Counted from the first letter of the stretch, positions 9,331 to 19,493 are shown. The stretch is DNA of 64,000 nucleotides from Rahnella variigena (GCF_003610915.1 NZ_NSDJ01000001.1:3844001-3908000), one strand, 5' to 3'. Notes: generated by a model not told the origin, from the letters alone. Program-made: numbers and translations.

Positions 9331-10412
9331 CAGACGTTCCCCCGGTGACGAAGAATAATACTCAGGAAGAACGGCACGCCGACCAGCGAGGTGACGATCC
9401 CCACCGGAATAATGACGCCCGGCACCAGATTTTTTGAGGCCACGGATGCCATAGAAAGCACCAGCGCACCAATCAGCGCACTGGCTGGCAGGTAGAAACG
9501 GTGATCTTCACCAAACATAAGACGGGCGATGTGTGGCGCGACCAGACCGATAAATCCAATCGGGCCGACAAATGCGACTGCCAGCGCGGAAAGAATACTG
9601 ATACGCAGCAAGGTGCCGAGACGCAAACGGCGCACGTCGATACCAAAACTCACCGCACGATCTTCACCCAGACGCAGCGCGGTCAGCTTCCACGCGCTCA
9701 TCATCGACCACGGCAACAGAACCAGAAACGCCAGTAGCATCACGCCCAGCTTCACCCATGACGCACGCGCCAGACTGCCCATTGTCCAGAAAACCAGTCC
9801 CTGTAAGGTGTCTTCGGTGGCGATAAACTGCATCAGAGAAACCAGTGCGTTGAAGGTAAACACCAGCGCGATACCGAACAGCACTACGCCGGAACTGGCG
9901 ACACGCGTCCAGCGCGTGATCCCATCCAGCATCAGCGCGGCCAGTAAGGCAAAAATAAAGGCGTTAGCAGAGATAAACCACTGGTCGGGAATGCCCGGAA
10001 TACCGATACCCAGCACAATCGCCAGCGCTGCGCCAAACGCCGCCGCAGAAGAAACACCGAGTGTGAACGGACTGGCGAGCGGGTTGTTGAGGATAGTCTG
10101 CATTTCCGCACCGGCAAGACCGAGCGACATACCGACTGCCACCGCCATCAGCGCATACGGCAAACGAATATCCCAGACAATCACGCGTGTACCCGGATCG
10201 GCTGCCGCCGCATCAAACAAGGTTTTCCACAGCGTACCGAGCGACAACCCCGACGGCCCCATAATGAAATCAATCACCAGCGAGACGACGATCGCCAGCA
10301 CCAGGACCAGCATGATTAACAGACGGCGGCGTACGATATTCTGGTATCGCCCCATCACGCCGTCCGGGGCGTTGCCTTTCACCGCCAGGGCGGGTTCGGT
10401 TGTTGCACTCAT
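9330..10412 (-). CDS. FecCD-family iron-chelate ABC permease
   Basis: A 360-residue integral membrane protein with about ten predicted membrane spans and the BtuC/FecCD signature GAEMQTILNNPLASPFTLGV. This is followed by LGEDRAVSFGIDVRRLR and GFIGLVAPHIAR, the region that contacts the ATPase. The single permease presumably works as a homodimer, unlike the FepD/FepG heterodimer. It is the first gene of a two-gene unit with the FepC-like ATPase. A palindromic Fur-type site about 80 bp upstream indicates iron repression. The soluble binding protein must be encoded elsewhere, or the module has lost it. Confidence 0.9.
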   Translation of the reverse strand: MSATTEPALAVKGNAPDGVMGRYQNIVRRRLLIMLVLVLAIVVSLVIDFIMGPSGLSLGTLWKTLFDAAAADPGTRVIVWDIRLPYALMAVAVGMSLGLAGAEMQTILNNPLASPFTLGVSSAAAFGAALAIVLGIGIPGIPDQWFISANAFIFALLAALMLDGITRWTRVASSGVVLFGIALVFTFNALVSLMQFIATEDTLQGLVFWTMGSLARASWVKLGVMLLAFLVLLPWSMMSAWKLTALRLGEDRAVSFGIDVRRLRLGTLLRISILSALAVAFVGPIGFIGLVAPHIARLMFGEDHRFYLPASALIGALVLSMASVASKNLVPGVIIPVGIVTSLVGVPFFLSIILRHRGNV

Positions 10413-10489
10413 TTTCGCTTCAATCTCATTAAGTTAAAAACTTATGGCGGGAACAGATGTTGTGCTATTCCCAAAGAATGGGAACAAAT

Positions 10490-10502
10490 GATAATAATTA
10501 TC
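10490..10502 (-). promoter_or_regulatory. Fur box for the iron-chelate ABC operon
   Basis: GATAATAATTATC is an exact inverted pair of GATAAT hexamers with a one-base spacer (6-1-6), the core of the Fur consensus. It sits 78 bp upstream of the permease start. A short inverted repeat, TTCCCA...TGGGAA (10468-10484), lies between the box and the gene. Confidence 0.8.
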
Positions 10503-10595
10503 AATGTGTTTTGCAAAACCTATCAGACTCAGACGTTAAACGCAGCGGTAACAAAGCATGATGTTGTCCGCGTTGTTTTGCTGAATTGCAGACGT

Positions 10596-10620
10596 AAAAA
10601 AGCGGAGCCTGAGCTCCGCT
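10596..10620 (-). terminator. Rho-independent terminator of lysP
   Basis: AGCGGAGC and GCTCCGCT form an 8-bp stem with a four-base loop. On the minus strand it is followed by TTTTTT, so it terminates lysP. Confidence 0.85.
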
Positions 10621-10655
10621 AATTAACGATATGAATATTTCAAAATCCCAGCCGG

Positions 10656-12131
10656 TTACTTATCGACGTGATCCGGGAATTCCATTTCGCTGTATTTCAC
10701 CACTTTGGTGCCTTTGGTCAGCTTGTAGCCGAACCAGATAATCAGGAACAGCGGCAGGCCGATATAAGTCGCGGCCACGCCGTACCAGTCAATGGTGTCT
10801 TTCAGGAATGCCTGATAGTTCTGCCCCAGCGTAATAATCAGACACAACACAAAGGCAAACACCGGACCGAACGGGAAGAAGCCCGAAAGATATGGCAGTT
10901 TTTTCAGGTCACGCCCCTGTGACACATAACCACGACGGAAGCGGTAATGGCTGATAGCAATGCCGAGCCAGGCAATAAAGCCGGTCATACCGGACGTGTT
11001 CAGCAGCCACAGGTAAACAGTCTGATTACCAAACATAGAGCTCAGGAAGCACAGCGCAGCCACAATCGTGGTGGCATACAGCGCGTTACGCGGTACACCG
11101 CCCTTCGACAGTTTGGCGAAAATGCGCGGTGCTTTGCCTTCGCTTGCCAGCGTAAACAGCATACGGGTAGACGCGTACATCCCTGAGTTACCGGCAGACA
11201 GCACGGCGGTCAGGATAACCGCATTCATCACCGCCGCCGCTGACAGCAAACCGGCATTACGGAACACCAGCGTGAACGGGCTGACCGAGATATCGCCGAC
11301 TTCGTTACGCAGCAGGTTTGGATCGGTGTAAGGAATGATCAGGCTGATGACCAGAATCGCCAGAATATAGAACAGCAGGATACGCCAGAATACCTGACGA
11401 ACCGCACGCGGGATGTTTTTGCCCGGGTTTTCGGATTCACCTGCCGCGACGCCAATCAGTTCGGTGCCCTGGAAGGAGAAGCCGACGATCATCGCCACGC
11501 CTATCATCGACGCAAAGCCGCCTGCAAACGGCGCATCACCGATAGCCCAGTTATGCCAGCCAGCCGTTTCGCCGCCGCGCATAATGCCGGTGATCATCAG
11601 TACGCCCACGGCGATAAAGATGATAACAGTGACCACTTTGATCAGCGAGAACCAGTATTCCGCTTCGCCAAAACCGCGAACAGAAATGTAGTTCAGGAGG
11701 AAAATCAGGCCGAGGAACAAGGCGCTCCAGATCCAGCCCGGTGTGTCCGGGAACCAGTAGTTCATCACCAGTTGTGAGGCAACCAGGTCAACCGCGATGG
11801 TGACTGCCCAGTTGTACCAGTAGTTCCAGCCCAGTGCGAAACCGAAGCCTTCTTCTACATAGCGGGAACCGTAGGTGGAGAATGAGCCGGAAACCGGCAT
11901 GAACGCCGCCAGTTCACCGAGGCTGGTCATCAGGAAGTACACCATGATGCCGATTAATGCGTATGAGAGCAGCGCGCCACCCGGGCCTGCCTGTGAAACT
12001 GTCGCACCGGATGCAACAAATAACCCCGTACCAATTGAACCGCCGATGGCGATCATCGTTAAGTGACGTGCCTTCAGCTCGCGACGCAGTGTGGGAGCCA
12101 CCTGCGCATTTTTTGTAGGTTGTTGAGCCAT
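10656..12131 (-). CDS. lysP: Lysine-specific permease LysP
   Basis: A 491-residue amino acid-polyamine-cation superfamily permease with about 12 membrane spans, nearly identical in its conserved core to E. coli LysP (ELKARHLTMIAIGGSIGTGL at the first membrane segment). It imports L-lysine with protons; in E. coli LysP also acts as a lysine co-sensor for CadC. The frame opens at 12155, but the ATG at 12131 (MAQQPTKN) has AGGGA at five bases and gives the family length. It is followed by a strong terminator. Adjacent yeiE on the same strand reproduces the E. coli order. Confidence 0.95.
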   Translation of the reverse strand: MAQQPTKNAQVAPTLRRELKARHLTMIAIGGSIGTGLFVASGATVSQAGPGGALLSYALIGIMVYFLMTSLGELAAFMPVSGSFSTYGSRYVEEGFGFALGWNYWYNWAVTIAVDLVASQLVMNYWFPDTPGWIWSALFLGLIFLLNYISVRGFGEAEYWFSLIKVVTVIIFIAVGVLMITGIMRGGETAGWHNWAIGDAPFAGGFASMIGVAMIVGFSFQGTELIGVAAGESENPGKNIPRAVRQVFWRILLFYILAILVISLIIPYTDPNLLRNEVGDISVSPFTLVFRNAGLLSAAAVMNAVILTAVLSAGNSGMYASTRMLFTLASEGKAPRIFAKLSKGGVPRNALYATTIVAALCFLSSMFGNQTVYLWLLNTSGMTGFIAWLGIAISHYRFRRGYVSQGRDLKKLPYLSGFFPFGPVFAFVLCLIITLGQNYQAFLKDTIDWYGVAATYIGLPLFLIIWFGYKLTKGTKVVKYSEMEFPDHVDK

Positions 12132-12262
12132 TTTTTCCCTATATCCGCTCGTCATGTGGAAATTTAAGCGCGGATTGTAGCAAAACCTGCCGCTCTGAAT
12201 AGCAGGAACGACCTGTTATAAGACACCTTCATAACAGGCCGTGGATCATTAGCGAAAGACCG

Positions 12263-13135
12263 TTATTGAACTTCACGGCAGTACGTTAAAAAACGCGATA
12301 ACGCGCCGGAGATGTGTTTCTGACGATGATGTATAAGGTAAAGTTTGCGTACCAGGGGCGCGACCGGCAGGTGGATTTCCACCAGCGAGCCGCTGGCCAG
12401 CTGCTCAGCAATCACCCGCCGGGAGAGACAGCTAATGCCAATCCCGTGGCGGACGGCGTGCTTGATGGCTTCAGAATTACCCAGTTCCATCACCAGATTG
12501 AAATCAGGTAATTGCGGTAACAGCAAATGGTCGAGCACTTCGCGGGTACCCGAACCGCGCTCACGTAAGATCCACGGTTCACGCGCCAGTGATTCAAGCG
12601 AAACGACCTGCCCCGCCAGCGGATTTTCGGGGGCAACGAATACCACTAACTCATCGTCCAGCCAGGGCTGAGTGATAAGCTCGGGCATCTGACAGGGGCC
12701 TTCGATCAGCCCCAGATCGACACGAAAATCCGCCACCGCATTGATGACGTCATTGGTGTTGCCGACGTTAAGCTCGAGCGGCGTATGAGGAAAATCCAGC
12801 CGGTAATCAGCAATCATCCCCGGCAGCATATAGTTGCCAATGGTACTGCTGGCGCCAATGCGCAGCGAACCGTTGTCCTGATTAAACAGACGTTCGATTT
12901 CCCCCGCCTGTTCCAGCAATGCCAGTGCTTTCGGGTACAGCAGACGTCCGTGCTCATTAATCACCAGCCGCTTCCCGACACGGTCAAATAACTGCACGCC
13001 GAGCTGCCCTTCGATATCGGCCAGCGCCGCACTGACTGCCGATTGTGATAATGAAAGCACAACCGACGCCTGAGTGGTCGAACCGCTTTTCAGCACCTCG
13101 GCGAAAACTTCAAGTTGTCGCAATGTTATGTGCAT
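12263..13135 (-). CDS. yeiE: LysR-type regulator YeiE
   Basis: A 290-residue LysR-family transcription regulator. The winged helix-turn-helix occupies residues 1-60 ([19 protein letters not shown] then [18 protein letters not shown]), followed by a periplasmic-binding-protein-like effector domain. Sequence and position match E. coli/Salmonella YeiE. It is divergent from yeiH across a 190-bp AT-rich gap (13136-13325), the usual LysR layout. Control of yeiH and of its own gene from that gap is therefore likely. The effector is not deducible from this sequence. Confidence 0.92.
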   Translation of the reverse strand: MHITLRQLEVFAEVLKSGSTTQASVVLSLSQSAVSAALADIEGQLGVQLFDRVGKRLVINEHGRLLYPKALALLEQAGEIERLFNQDNGSLRIGASSTIGNYMLPGMIADYRLDFPHTPLELNVGNTNDVINAVADFRVDLGLIEGPCQMPELITQPWLDDELVVFVAPENPLAGQVVSLESLAREPWILRERGSGTREVLDHLLLPQLPDFNLVMELGNSEAIKHAVRHGIGISCLSRRVIAEQLASGSLVEIHLPVAPLVRKLYLIHHRQKHISGALSRFLTYCREVQ

Positions 13136-13325
13136 AAATGTCCCGCTGTTCTCATGCGCCTGACTGCACGCTTGTTCTGTTTAGTATAGACCCTTGGCTT
13201 ACAGGTCTCTTTTGAATGAAATTCTTATACCAGTTTTTCAGATAGGTTATAAAGTTATAATCAATTTCATTTTTATATAAGTGCGGCGTAGCCTTATGTC
13301 ATCACTCCTGAACGAGGAACGGACG

Positions 13326-14438
13326 ATGACCCAATTTTCACTTAATAAAAGCGACGCGCTTAAACATGATGTTGACCAGCCTGCGCTGCAAAAACGTGGC
13401 GGATACAGCCGCCTGCTGCCGGGCCTGGCCCTGACCGGTGCCATTACCGGGCTGGCGGTCTGGCTGAGTAATTTCCCGTCCCTGAGCCATCTCGGTCTCA
13501 GCGCGCTGACGCTGGCGATTGTCATCGGCATGGTCGTCGGCAACACGGTTTATCCGGCCGCCAGACCCTGGTGCGACAGCGGCGTTACGCTGGCAAAACA
13601 ACGCCTGCTGCGTCTGGGGATTATCTTGTACGGTCTGCGTCTGACGTTCGCGCAAATCGCCGACGTCGGCGCAACCGGGATCCTCATCGATGCCCTGATG
13701 TTGTGCTCCACCTTCGCCCTTGCCTGCTGGCTGGGACAACGGATATTTAAATTAGACCGTGATACGTCGATGCTGATCGGCGCAGGCAGCAGTATTTGTG
13801 GTGCTGCCGCTGTGATGGCGACCGAACCGGTGCTGGATGCCAAAGCAGAAAAAGTGACCGTCGCCGTCGCCACTGTGGTTATCTTCGGAACGGCGGCCAT
13901 CTTCCTGTATCCATGGTTATGGCATCTGAATGAGCAATATCACTGGCTGAATTTTACCGCGTCACAGTTCGGGATTTACACCGGTTCGACGGTGCATGAA
14001 GTCGCGCAGGTGGTAGCCGCCGGTCAGGGTGTCAGCCCGGACGCTGAAAATGCGGCAGTAATCGCCAAGATGATCCGCGTGATGATGCTGGCACCGTTCC
14101 TGTTGCTGCTCTCTGGCTGGAAATCACGTAAAGAGGTTCAGCACGGCGGTCAGAACGGCGGTATGCGCAATATCACCATTCCTTGGTTCGCCCTGTTGTT
14201 TATTCTGGTCGCGGCGTTCAACTCGCTGGATATCCTGCCGCACAGCTGGATCCCACCGCTGATTACGCTGGATACCGTGTTACTGGCGATGGCGATGGCG
14301 GCGCTGGGTCTGACAACGCATATGAGCGCCCTGCGTCAGGCGGGTCTCAAACCGATGCTGCTGGCGGCAATACTGTTCATCTGGCTGATTGTCGGCGGTG
14401 CGGGTATCAACCAGCTGGTTCATCATCTTTTTGGCTGA
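13326..14438 (+). CDS. yeiH: YeiH, UPF0324 family membrane protein (putative sulfate exporter family)
   Basis: A 370-residue inner-membrane protein with about ten predicted spans. It carries family landmarks: LGIILYGLRLTFAQI, DRDTSMLIGAGSSICGAAAV and GIYTGSTVHEVAQVVAAG. It matches E. coli YeiH; transport activity is inferred from the family (PSE/UPF0324) and not proven here. The open frame reaches a GTG at 13281, but the ATG at 13326 (MTQFSLNK) has GAGG upstream and fits the E. coli length. It is probably controlled by the divergent regulator YeiE. Confidence 0.9.
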   Translation: MTQFSLNKSDALKHDVDQPALQKRGGYSRLLPGLALTGAITGLAVWLSNFPSLSHLGLSALTLAIVIGMVVGNTVYPAARPWCDSGVTLAKQRLLRLGIILYGLRLTFAQIADVGATGILIDALMLCSTFALACWLGQRIFKLDRDTSMLIGAGSSICGAAAVMATEPVLDAKAEKVTVAVATVVIFGTAAIFLYPWLWHLNEQYHWLNFTASQFGIYTGSTVHEVAQVVAAGQGVSPDAENAAVIAKMIRVMMLAPFLLLLSGWKSRKEVQHGGQNGGMRNITIPWFALLFILVAAFNSLDILPHSWIPPLITLDTVLLAMAMAALGLTTHMSALRQAGLKPMLLAAILFIWLIVGGAGINQLVHHLFG

Positions 14439-14465
14439 TGTTGCGGCTTTTAACATTCCGATGCT

Positions 14466-14486
14466 GCGCCTCCTTCACGGAGGCGC
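14466..14486. other. Hairpin upstream of nfo
   Basis: GCGCCTCC and GGAGGCGC form an 8-bp GC-rich stem with a five-base loop, 42 bp before the nfo start and 27 bp after yeiH. No T-run follows. It may be a weak terminator of yeiH or an mRNA-end structure. Confidence 0.4.
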
Positions 14487-14527
14487 TATCATTCGTGAAT
14501 AAACGCGATGAAAACTGAGGAGCAAAA

Positions 14528-15394
14528 ATGAAGTTTGTGGGAGCACACGTCAGTGCAGCCGGTGGTGTCGATCAGGCGGTATTGCGCGCACATGAGCTGG
14601 AAGCCACGGCTTTTGCGCTTTTCACCAAGAATCAGCGTCAGTGGAAAGCCGCACCTTTGCCAGAAGATGTGATTGAAAAATTCAAACTGGCTTGTGAAAA
14701 ATACGGCTACAAGAGCAACCAGATTTTACCGCACGACAGCTATCTGATTAACCTCGGACATCCTGTGACGGAAGCGCTGGAAAAATCCCGTGAAGCTTTC
14801 CTTGATGAATTGCAGCGCTGTGAGCAGTTAGGTCTGTCACTGCTGAATTTCCATCCGGGCAGCCATCTGATGCAAATCGAGGAAGACAAATGCCTCGAGC
14901 GGATTTCTGAATCCCTGAACATTGCGCTGGATAAAACCAAAGGCGTCACTGCCGTTATCGAAAATACCGCCGGTCAGGGCAGCAATCTCGGTTTCCGCTT
15001 TGAACATCTGGCGAAAATTATCGACGGCGTGGAAGACAAAAGCCGCGTCGGGGTCTGCATCGATACCTGCCACGCGTTTGCGGCCGGTTACGATTTGCGC
15101 ACGGCAGAAGAATGCGAGAAAACGTTTAAACATTTCGAAGAAGTTGTGGGCTTTAAATACCTGCGCGGTATGCATCTGAACGATGCGAAAAGTGAATTCA
15201 ACAGCCGCGTGGACCGTCATCATAGCCTCGGTGAAGGGAATATTGGCAATACCGTGTTCAGCTGGATGATGAAAGATGCCCGCTTCGACGGCATCCCGAT
15301 GATCCTCGAAACCGTCAACCCTGATATCTGGAAAGATGAAATCGCCTGGCTGAAAGCGCAGCAGAAGTCGGAGAATGACGAAGCCGCCGCTTAA
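14528..15394 (+). CDS. nfo: Endonuclease IV (deoxyribonuclease IV)
   Basis: A 288-residue AP endonuclease of the Nfo/Apn1 family. It incises DNA 5' to abasic sites and removes 3' blocking groups in base-excision repair. It is a TIM barrel with a trinuclear zinc site; visible ligand motifs include [38 protein letters not shown], the [11 protein letters not shown] loop and MILETVNPD near the end. AGGAG lies just upstream of the ATG. In E. coli it is SoxRS-regulated; I did not identify a soxbox. It has the same neighbour (yeiH) as in E. coli, but the E. coli nucleoside genes that follow nfo are absent. Confidence 0.97.
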   Translation: MKFVGAHVSAAGGVDQAVLRAHELEATAFALFTKNQRQWKAAPLPEDVIEKFKLACEKYGYKSNQILPHDSYLINLGHPVTEALEKSREAFLDELQRCEQLGLSLLNFHPGSHLMQIEEDKCLERISESLNIALDKTKGVTAVIENTAGQGSNLGFRFEHLAKIIDGVEDKSRVGVCIDTCHAFAAGYDLRTAEECEKTFKHFEEVVGFKYLRGMHLNDAKSEFNSRVDRHHSLGEGNIGNTVFSWMMKDARFDGIPMILETVNPDIWKDEIAWLKAQQKSENDEAAA

Positions 15395-15438
15395 GATATA
15401 GCATTTTCATGCGCTGTCATTGAGTAGGATTTCGGTCA

Positions 15439-15567
15439 GCGCCCTCCCCTGCGAAGGGGAGGGTTGGGGTGGGGTATTAAGGTCAAAAACGAAAGCTGAA
15501 GTGTGCATGGGCAAGGATGTGAGTCCTTAAAACCCCCTCCCCGCCTCCCCCTTCGCAGGGGGAGGCG
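15439..15567. repeat. Composite inverted dispersed repeat, copy 3
   Basis: A 129-bp copy with the type A arm on the left (15441-15480) and the type B arm inverted on the right. The spacer is GGTCAAAAAC then GAAGTGTGCATGG, shared with copies 4 and 5 on the opposite strand. It lies between convergent nfo and fruA, right beside the fruA terminator. Confidence 0.85.
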
Positions 15568-15569
15568 TA

Positions 15570-15603
15570 ATAAAAAAGGCGCGACATACACATGTCGCGC
15601 CTT
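15570..15603 (-). terminator. Terminator of the fruBKA operon
   Basis: AAGGCGCGACAT and ATGTCGCGCCTT form a 12-bp perfect stem with a four-base loop. On the minus strand it is followed by a TTTTTT run. Confidence 0.88.
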
Positions 15604-15625
15604 TCTGTTATTTACAGCCTGCTGA

Positions 15626-17326
15626 TTATGCAGTGGCTTTCGCAGCTAACGCAGCATCTGAACGTTTCAGAATCGCGTAAGCACCGCCGGCCAGAACGGT
15701 ACCGGCGATAATCGCCACCAGATAACCCAGGATCGGAGTGATTGCACCCGGGATTAACAGCACGAACAGACCGCCGTGTGGCGCCATCAGTTGTGCATGG
15801 AAGGCCATTGACAGAGCACCGGTCAGTGCGCCACCTGCGATACAGCATGGCAGAACACGCATCGGGTCACGGGCTGCGAACGGAATGGCACCTTCAGTAA
15901 TGAAGCACAGACCCAGCACCATGGCAGCCTTGCCGCCTTCGCGCTCGCCCTGCTCGAACTTCTTACTCGCCAGAATCGTTGCCAGACCCATTGCCAGCGG
16001 TGGCACCATACCGGCAGCCATGATGGCAGCCATCGGGCCGTACACGGAAGAACTCAACAATGCCACGCCGAATGCGTAAGAGGCTTTGTTTACCGGGCCA
16101 CCCATGTCGGTACACATCATCGCACCGAGGATCGCGCCGAGCAGAACCGCGTTCGCTGTACCCAGAGATTGCAACCAGTTAGTCAGGCCAACCATGATTT
16201 TAGCGACCGGCGTACCAACGATATAAATCATCACCAGACCGGTAATCAAGCTCGCGACCAATGGAATGATCAGGATAGGCTTCAGGGCTTCCATACTTTG
16301 CGGTAATTTCAGCTTGCCGCTGATGGCTTTCGCCACATAACCCGCCAGGAAACCGGCGATGATACCGCCAAGGAACCCTGCACCCGTGCTCACTGCCAGC
16401 ATACCGCCGATAAGACCCGGCGTCAGACCCGGACGGTCAGCGATGGAGAAGGCAATGAAGCCCGCCAGCACTGGCACCATCAGAGCAAAGGCTGAACCAC
16501 CACCGATTTGCATCAGCGCCGCAGCCAGCGTACCTTTCACTTCAAAGGCTTTGATACCGAACACGAACGAAAGCGCGATACACAAACCGCCCGCCACAAC
16601 CATTGGCAGCATGTAAGATACGCCGGTCAGCAGGTGACGATAAGGCCCGGTGCCGCCCGCTTCTTTTTTCTTCGCACCTGTTGCCGCGCCCTGAGATTTT
16701 GGCTCAAAGACTTCAGCTTCAACCAGCGCTTTATCCAGTTCCTGTTTGGTCTTTTTCAGTGCCAGACCGGTAGAAGTGCGGTACATCGGCTTACCGGCAA
16801 ATTTAGCCAGATCCACTTCGATATCAGCCGCGACAATCACCAGATCGGCCGCTGCAACTTCTTCAGGCGTGATGGCATTGCCCGCACCCACGGAACCGCG
16901 GGTTTCGACTTTTACCCACCAGCCACGTTTTTTCGCTTCACTTTCAATGGCTTCAGCAGCCATAAAGGTATGTGCCACGCCGGTCGGACAAGCAGTCACA
17001 GCAACAATGCGTTTTGGACCGCTGGCAGCCGGAGCTGCGACAGCAGTAGCCACCGGAGCAACATAAGGTTTGGCTTCGGTCAGCGCACGTTGCAGGAATG
17101 CCTGCGGATCACGTACAGCATCCGCAACATCACCGGTATAAATATTTTTGCCCGCGAGTGCGGCGTCGTTAGGCACAGTTTCACTGGCAACAATGACGAC
17201 TTCAGCGTCAGCGGCCTGTTCAACCACCTGATGCCCTGCCTTCACAGCAGCGGCAGCAAGCAAATTTTTCGCCAGATGGCTGCGAGCCTGTCCGAGCGAA
17301 CTGTCTATCATCAGCAGCGTTTTCAT
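15626..17326 (-). CDS. fruA: PTS fructose transporter subunit IIB'BC
   Basis: A 566-residue fructose permease of the phosphotransferase system. It imports fructose and delivers it as fructose 1-phosphate. Domain order is a degenerate IIB' domain (residues 1-100), the active IIB domain with phosphocysteine C113 in VTACPTGVAHTF, then a membrane-embedded IIC domain from about residue 230 to the end. The ATG has AGGAGG upstream. It is the last gene of fruB-fruK-fruA, 15 bp after fruK, and is followed by a strong terminator. The operon is controlled by Cra (FruR), whose boxes lie upstream of fruB. Confidence 0.97.
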   Translation of the reverse strand: MKTLLMIDSSLGQARSHLAKNLLAAAAVKAGHQVVEQAADAEVVIVASETVPNDAALAGKNIYTGDVADAVRDPQAFLQRALTEAKPYVAPVATAVAAPAASGPKRIVAVTACPTGVAHTFMAAEAIESEAKKRGWWVKVETRGSVGAGNAITPEEVAAADLVIVAADIEVDLAKFAGKPMYRTSTGLALKKTKQELDKALVEAEVFEPKSQGAATGAKKKEAGGTGPYRHLLTGVSYMLPMVVAGGLCIALSFVFGIKAFEVKGTLAAALMQIGGGSAFALMVPVLAGFIAFSIADRPGLTPGLIGGMLAVSTGAGFLGGIIAGFLAGYVAKAISGKLKLPQSMEALKPILIIPLVASLITGLVMIYIVGTPVAKIMVGLTNWLQSLGTANAVLLGAILGAMMCTDMGGPVNKASYAFGVALLSSSVYGPMAAIMAAGMVPPLAMGLATILASKKFEQGEREGGKAAMVLGLCFITEGAIPFAARDPMRVLPCCIAGGALTGALSMAFHAQLMAPHGGLFVLLIPGAITPILGYLVAIIAGTVLAGGAYAILKRSDAALAAKATA

Positions 17327-17341
17327 TCTGCCTCCTGCGGA

Positions 17342-18277
17342 TTAAAAGGGTTTCAGGTCAACACGGGCCATCATCGCCGCGAGCTGCGGACGATCGGTGA
17401 CACCGACATTACTCTGGCTGACAGCCAGCGCGGCAACAGCCGTTGCCAGTCGCAGCGTATGTTCACTGGATTCGCGCATCAGTAAGCCGTAGATCAGGCC
17501 ACCGACCATGGAATCACCGGCACCCACGGTGCTGACTACTTCACAGGCTGGCGGTTTGGCAATCCAAGCACCGGATGCGTTAACCCACAATGCCCCTTCT
17601 GCGCCCAGTGAAATCACCACGTGGGCAATTCCCTGATCACGCAAGGCATGCGCAGCTTCTACCACATCGCTCAGTTCCGGCAATTTACGGCCAGCCCAGA
17701 TTTCCAGTTCTCGACGGTTTGGTTTGACCAGCCACGGTGCCGCCTTCAGACCGGCGACCAGCGCTTCACGGCTGCTGTCAAAGATGATGCACGGACACTG
17801 CGCACGCAGGCGTTTCATCCAGTCGGTGAACGCGTCAGGATCAACGCCCGCTGGCAGGCTGCCACTGACGGCAACCATGTCAAACTGACCCAGCCAGGAC
17901 AGAGAATCCGTCACGAAACGCTCCCAGTCGGCAGGAGTGACGTTGAAACCGGAGAAGTTAAAGTCGCTGACTTCGCCGTCTTTTTCGGTCAGTTTCACGT
18001 TGATACGGGTACGGCCATTCACCACCTGGAAGCGGTTAGCAATGCCCAGATCACTGAATAACAGCTGGAACCCGTCCTGATTTTCTTTACCGAGAAAACC
18101 ACCCACGGTGACGTCGATGCCGAGATCTTTCAGCACTTTCGCTACGTTGATGCCTTTACCTGCGGCGTGCAGACCGGTGGTTTGCACCAGATTGACTTCA
18201 CCGCGTTCGATTTCCGGCACATAGCCGACTAAATCGTACGCCGGGTTTAAGGTAATTGTGGCAACTCTGCGGCTCAT
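17342..18277 (-). CDS. fruK: 1-phosphofructokinase
   Basis: A 311-residue PfkB/ribokinase-family kinase that phosphorylates fructose 1-phosphate to fructose 1,6-bisphosphate. It shows the N-terminal PfkB signature ([20 protein letters not shown], about residues 34-53) and the C-terminal motif [12 protein letters not shown] with the catalytic aspartate. Its start overlaps the fruB stop (ATGA), indicating translational coupling. Its substrate is the product of FruA, and fructose 1-phosphate is the Cra inducer, so FruK also resets operon induction. Confidence 0.97.
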   Translation of the reverse strand: MSRRVATITLNPAYDLVGYVPEIERGEVNLVQTTGLHAAGKGINVAKVLKDLGIDVTVGGFLGKENQDGFQLLFSDLGIANRFQVVNGRTRINVKLTEKDGEVSDFNFSGFNVTPADWERFVTDSLSWLGQFDMVAVSGSLPAGVDPDAFTDWMKRLRAQCPCIIFDSSREALVAGLKAAPWLVKPNRRELEIWAGRKLPELSDVVEAAHALRDQGIAHVVISLGAEGALWVNASGAWIAKPPACEVVSTVGAGDSMVGGLIYGLLMRESSEHTLRLATAVAALAVSQSNVGVTDRPQLAAMMARVDLKPF

Positions 18278-19404
18278 GCGCCCTCCCCAAGACCTTCTGA
18301 AATAGCTTCACCGATGGTTTTCAGCGCCAGTTCCGCGTCTTCACCTTTGGCGGTAAAGCGCAGGTGATGACCTTTTTTCACGCCCAGCGCCACGACTTTC
18401 ATCAGGCTGCGGCCGTTGGCAGGTTTACCGCTGCCATCAAGATTCGTCACTGTGATTTCGCTGCTGAACTGTTTGATCACGTTCACCAGTGCAGTACCCG
18501 GACGGGCATGCAAACCGTGTTCGTTACGGATAACGTATTCCGCCGTCAGCACGTTGGCTTGTTCTTCGACTTCGCTGGTCAGCAATGCCAGCACACCCAC
18601 AGGATCTGCCGTCAGCAAGCGTTCAGCTTTATTCGCTATCAGCAAATCACTGAGGTAATTCAGAATATTGAGCGGCTGATCATCTGCGACTGAAATCGTC
18701 AGCAACAATGAGACTTTTTCGCCATCGAGATCAAAGGCCTGCTTCGCACGGCTTACCGTTGCTGCACTTTTCAGGTTGCCTTCGGTGCTGTCACTCAGCC
18801 AGATGCCCTGCCCGAGGTTCAGCGGCTTACGGCTGATAACGTCGCTGACAAAAGCAGTATCCACTGCGCCGATCTCTTTCAGACGACCCGCGTTCAGCGC
18901 CTGTAAGGTGATCAGGTTTTCAGCAGCCACATCGACCGCGATCAGCTGAGTATCAAACAGGAATTCAGCGGCATTCTTTTCGCCCATCAGCAGGCTGCGT
19001 AATTCTTCAGCTGAATCTGTTTTTGCCAGACGGTCGGCCACGCTGTCGTCGCTTAAGACGTGCGTCAGCTGACGCAGCAAACCGAGGTGTTCGTCAGAAC
19101 GCGCTGCGATACCGATAACCACATACGCGGTCTGGCCTTCGCCCCACGCAATACCCTGCGGGAACTGGAAAACTTGCACGCCTGTATCGAGCACCAGATC
19201 ACGGGTATCAGTAGTGCCGTGAGGAATAGCGATGCCGTTACCCAGATAAGTAGAGGTTTGCAGCTCACGCGCTAACATGCCGTCTACATAGCCTTCGCTG
19301 ACGCGACCGGCTTGTGTCAGTGCTGCTGCAACCTGGCGAATTGCTTCCTGCTTATCGCTGGCAGCCGCACCGAGATGAATATCTTGCTGTGACAGTTGGA
19401 ACAT
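18274..19404 (-). CDS. fruB: Fructose PTS diphosphoryl transfer protein (IIA-HPr)
   Basis: A 376-residue fusion, the same length as E. coli FruB. The N-terminal IIA domain carries phosphohistidine H62 in GIAIPHGT. A central M-domain follows, then a C-terminal HPr-like (FPr) domain with [10 protein letters not shown], whose histidine is near residue 299. It passes phosphate from enzyme I to FruA. It is the first gene of the operon, with GGAGAGGAG before the ATG and two Cra boxes upstream. Confidence 0.97.
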   Translation of the reverse strand: MFQLSQQDIHLGAAASDKQEAIRQVAAALTQAGRVSEGYVDGMLARELQTSTYLGNGIAIPHGTTDTRDLVLDTGVQVFQFPQGIAWGEGQTAYVVIGIAARSDEHLGLLRQLTHVLSDDSVADRLAKTDSAEELRSLLMGEKNAAEFLFDTQLIAVDVAAENLITLQALNAGRLKEIGAVDTAFVSDVISRKPLNLGQGIWLSDSTEGNLKSAATVSRAKQAFDLDGEKVSLLLTISVADDQPLNILNYLSDLLIANKAERLLTADPVGVLALLTSEVEEQANVLTAEYVIRNEHGLHARPGTALVNVIKQFSSEITVTNLDGSGKPANGRSLMKVVALGVKKGHHLRFTAKGEDAELALKTIGEAISEGLGEGA

Positions 19405-19426
19405 AATTCTCCTCTCCTGCTGAAAT

Positions 19427-19438
19427 TGAATCGTTTCA
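19427..19438 (-). promoter_or_regulatory. Cra (FruR) operator, proximal
   Basis: TGAATCGTTTCA, 22 bp upstream of fruB, matches the Cra consensus TGAAWCGTTTCA. Two boxes upstream of fruB is the arrangement known for the E. coli operon. Confidence 0.88.
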
Positions 19439-19493
19439 GCTTTACTGAGAAAAAAGGAGCGCCATCAGATTTCATGAGAATAGCTGACAACGC

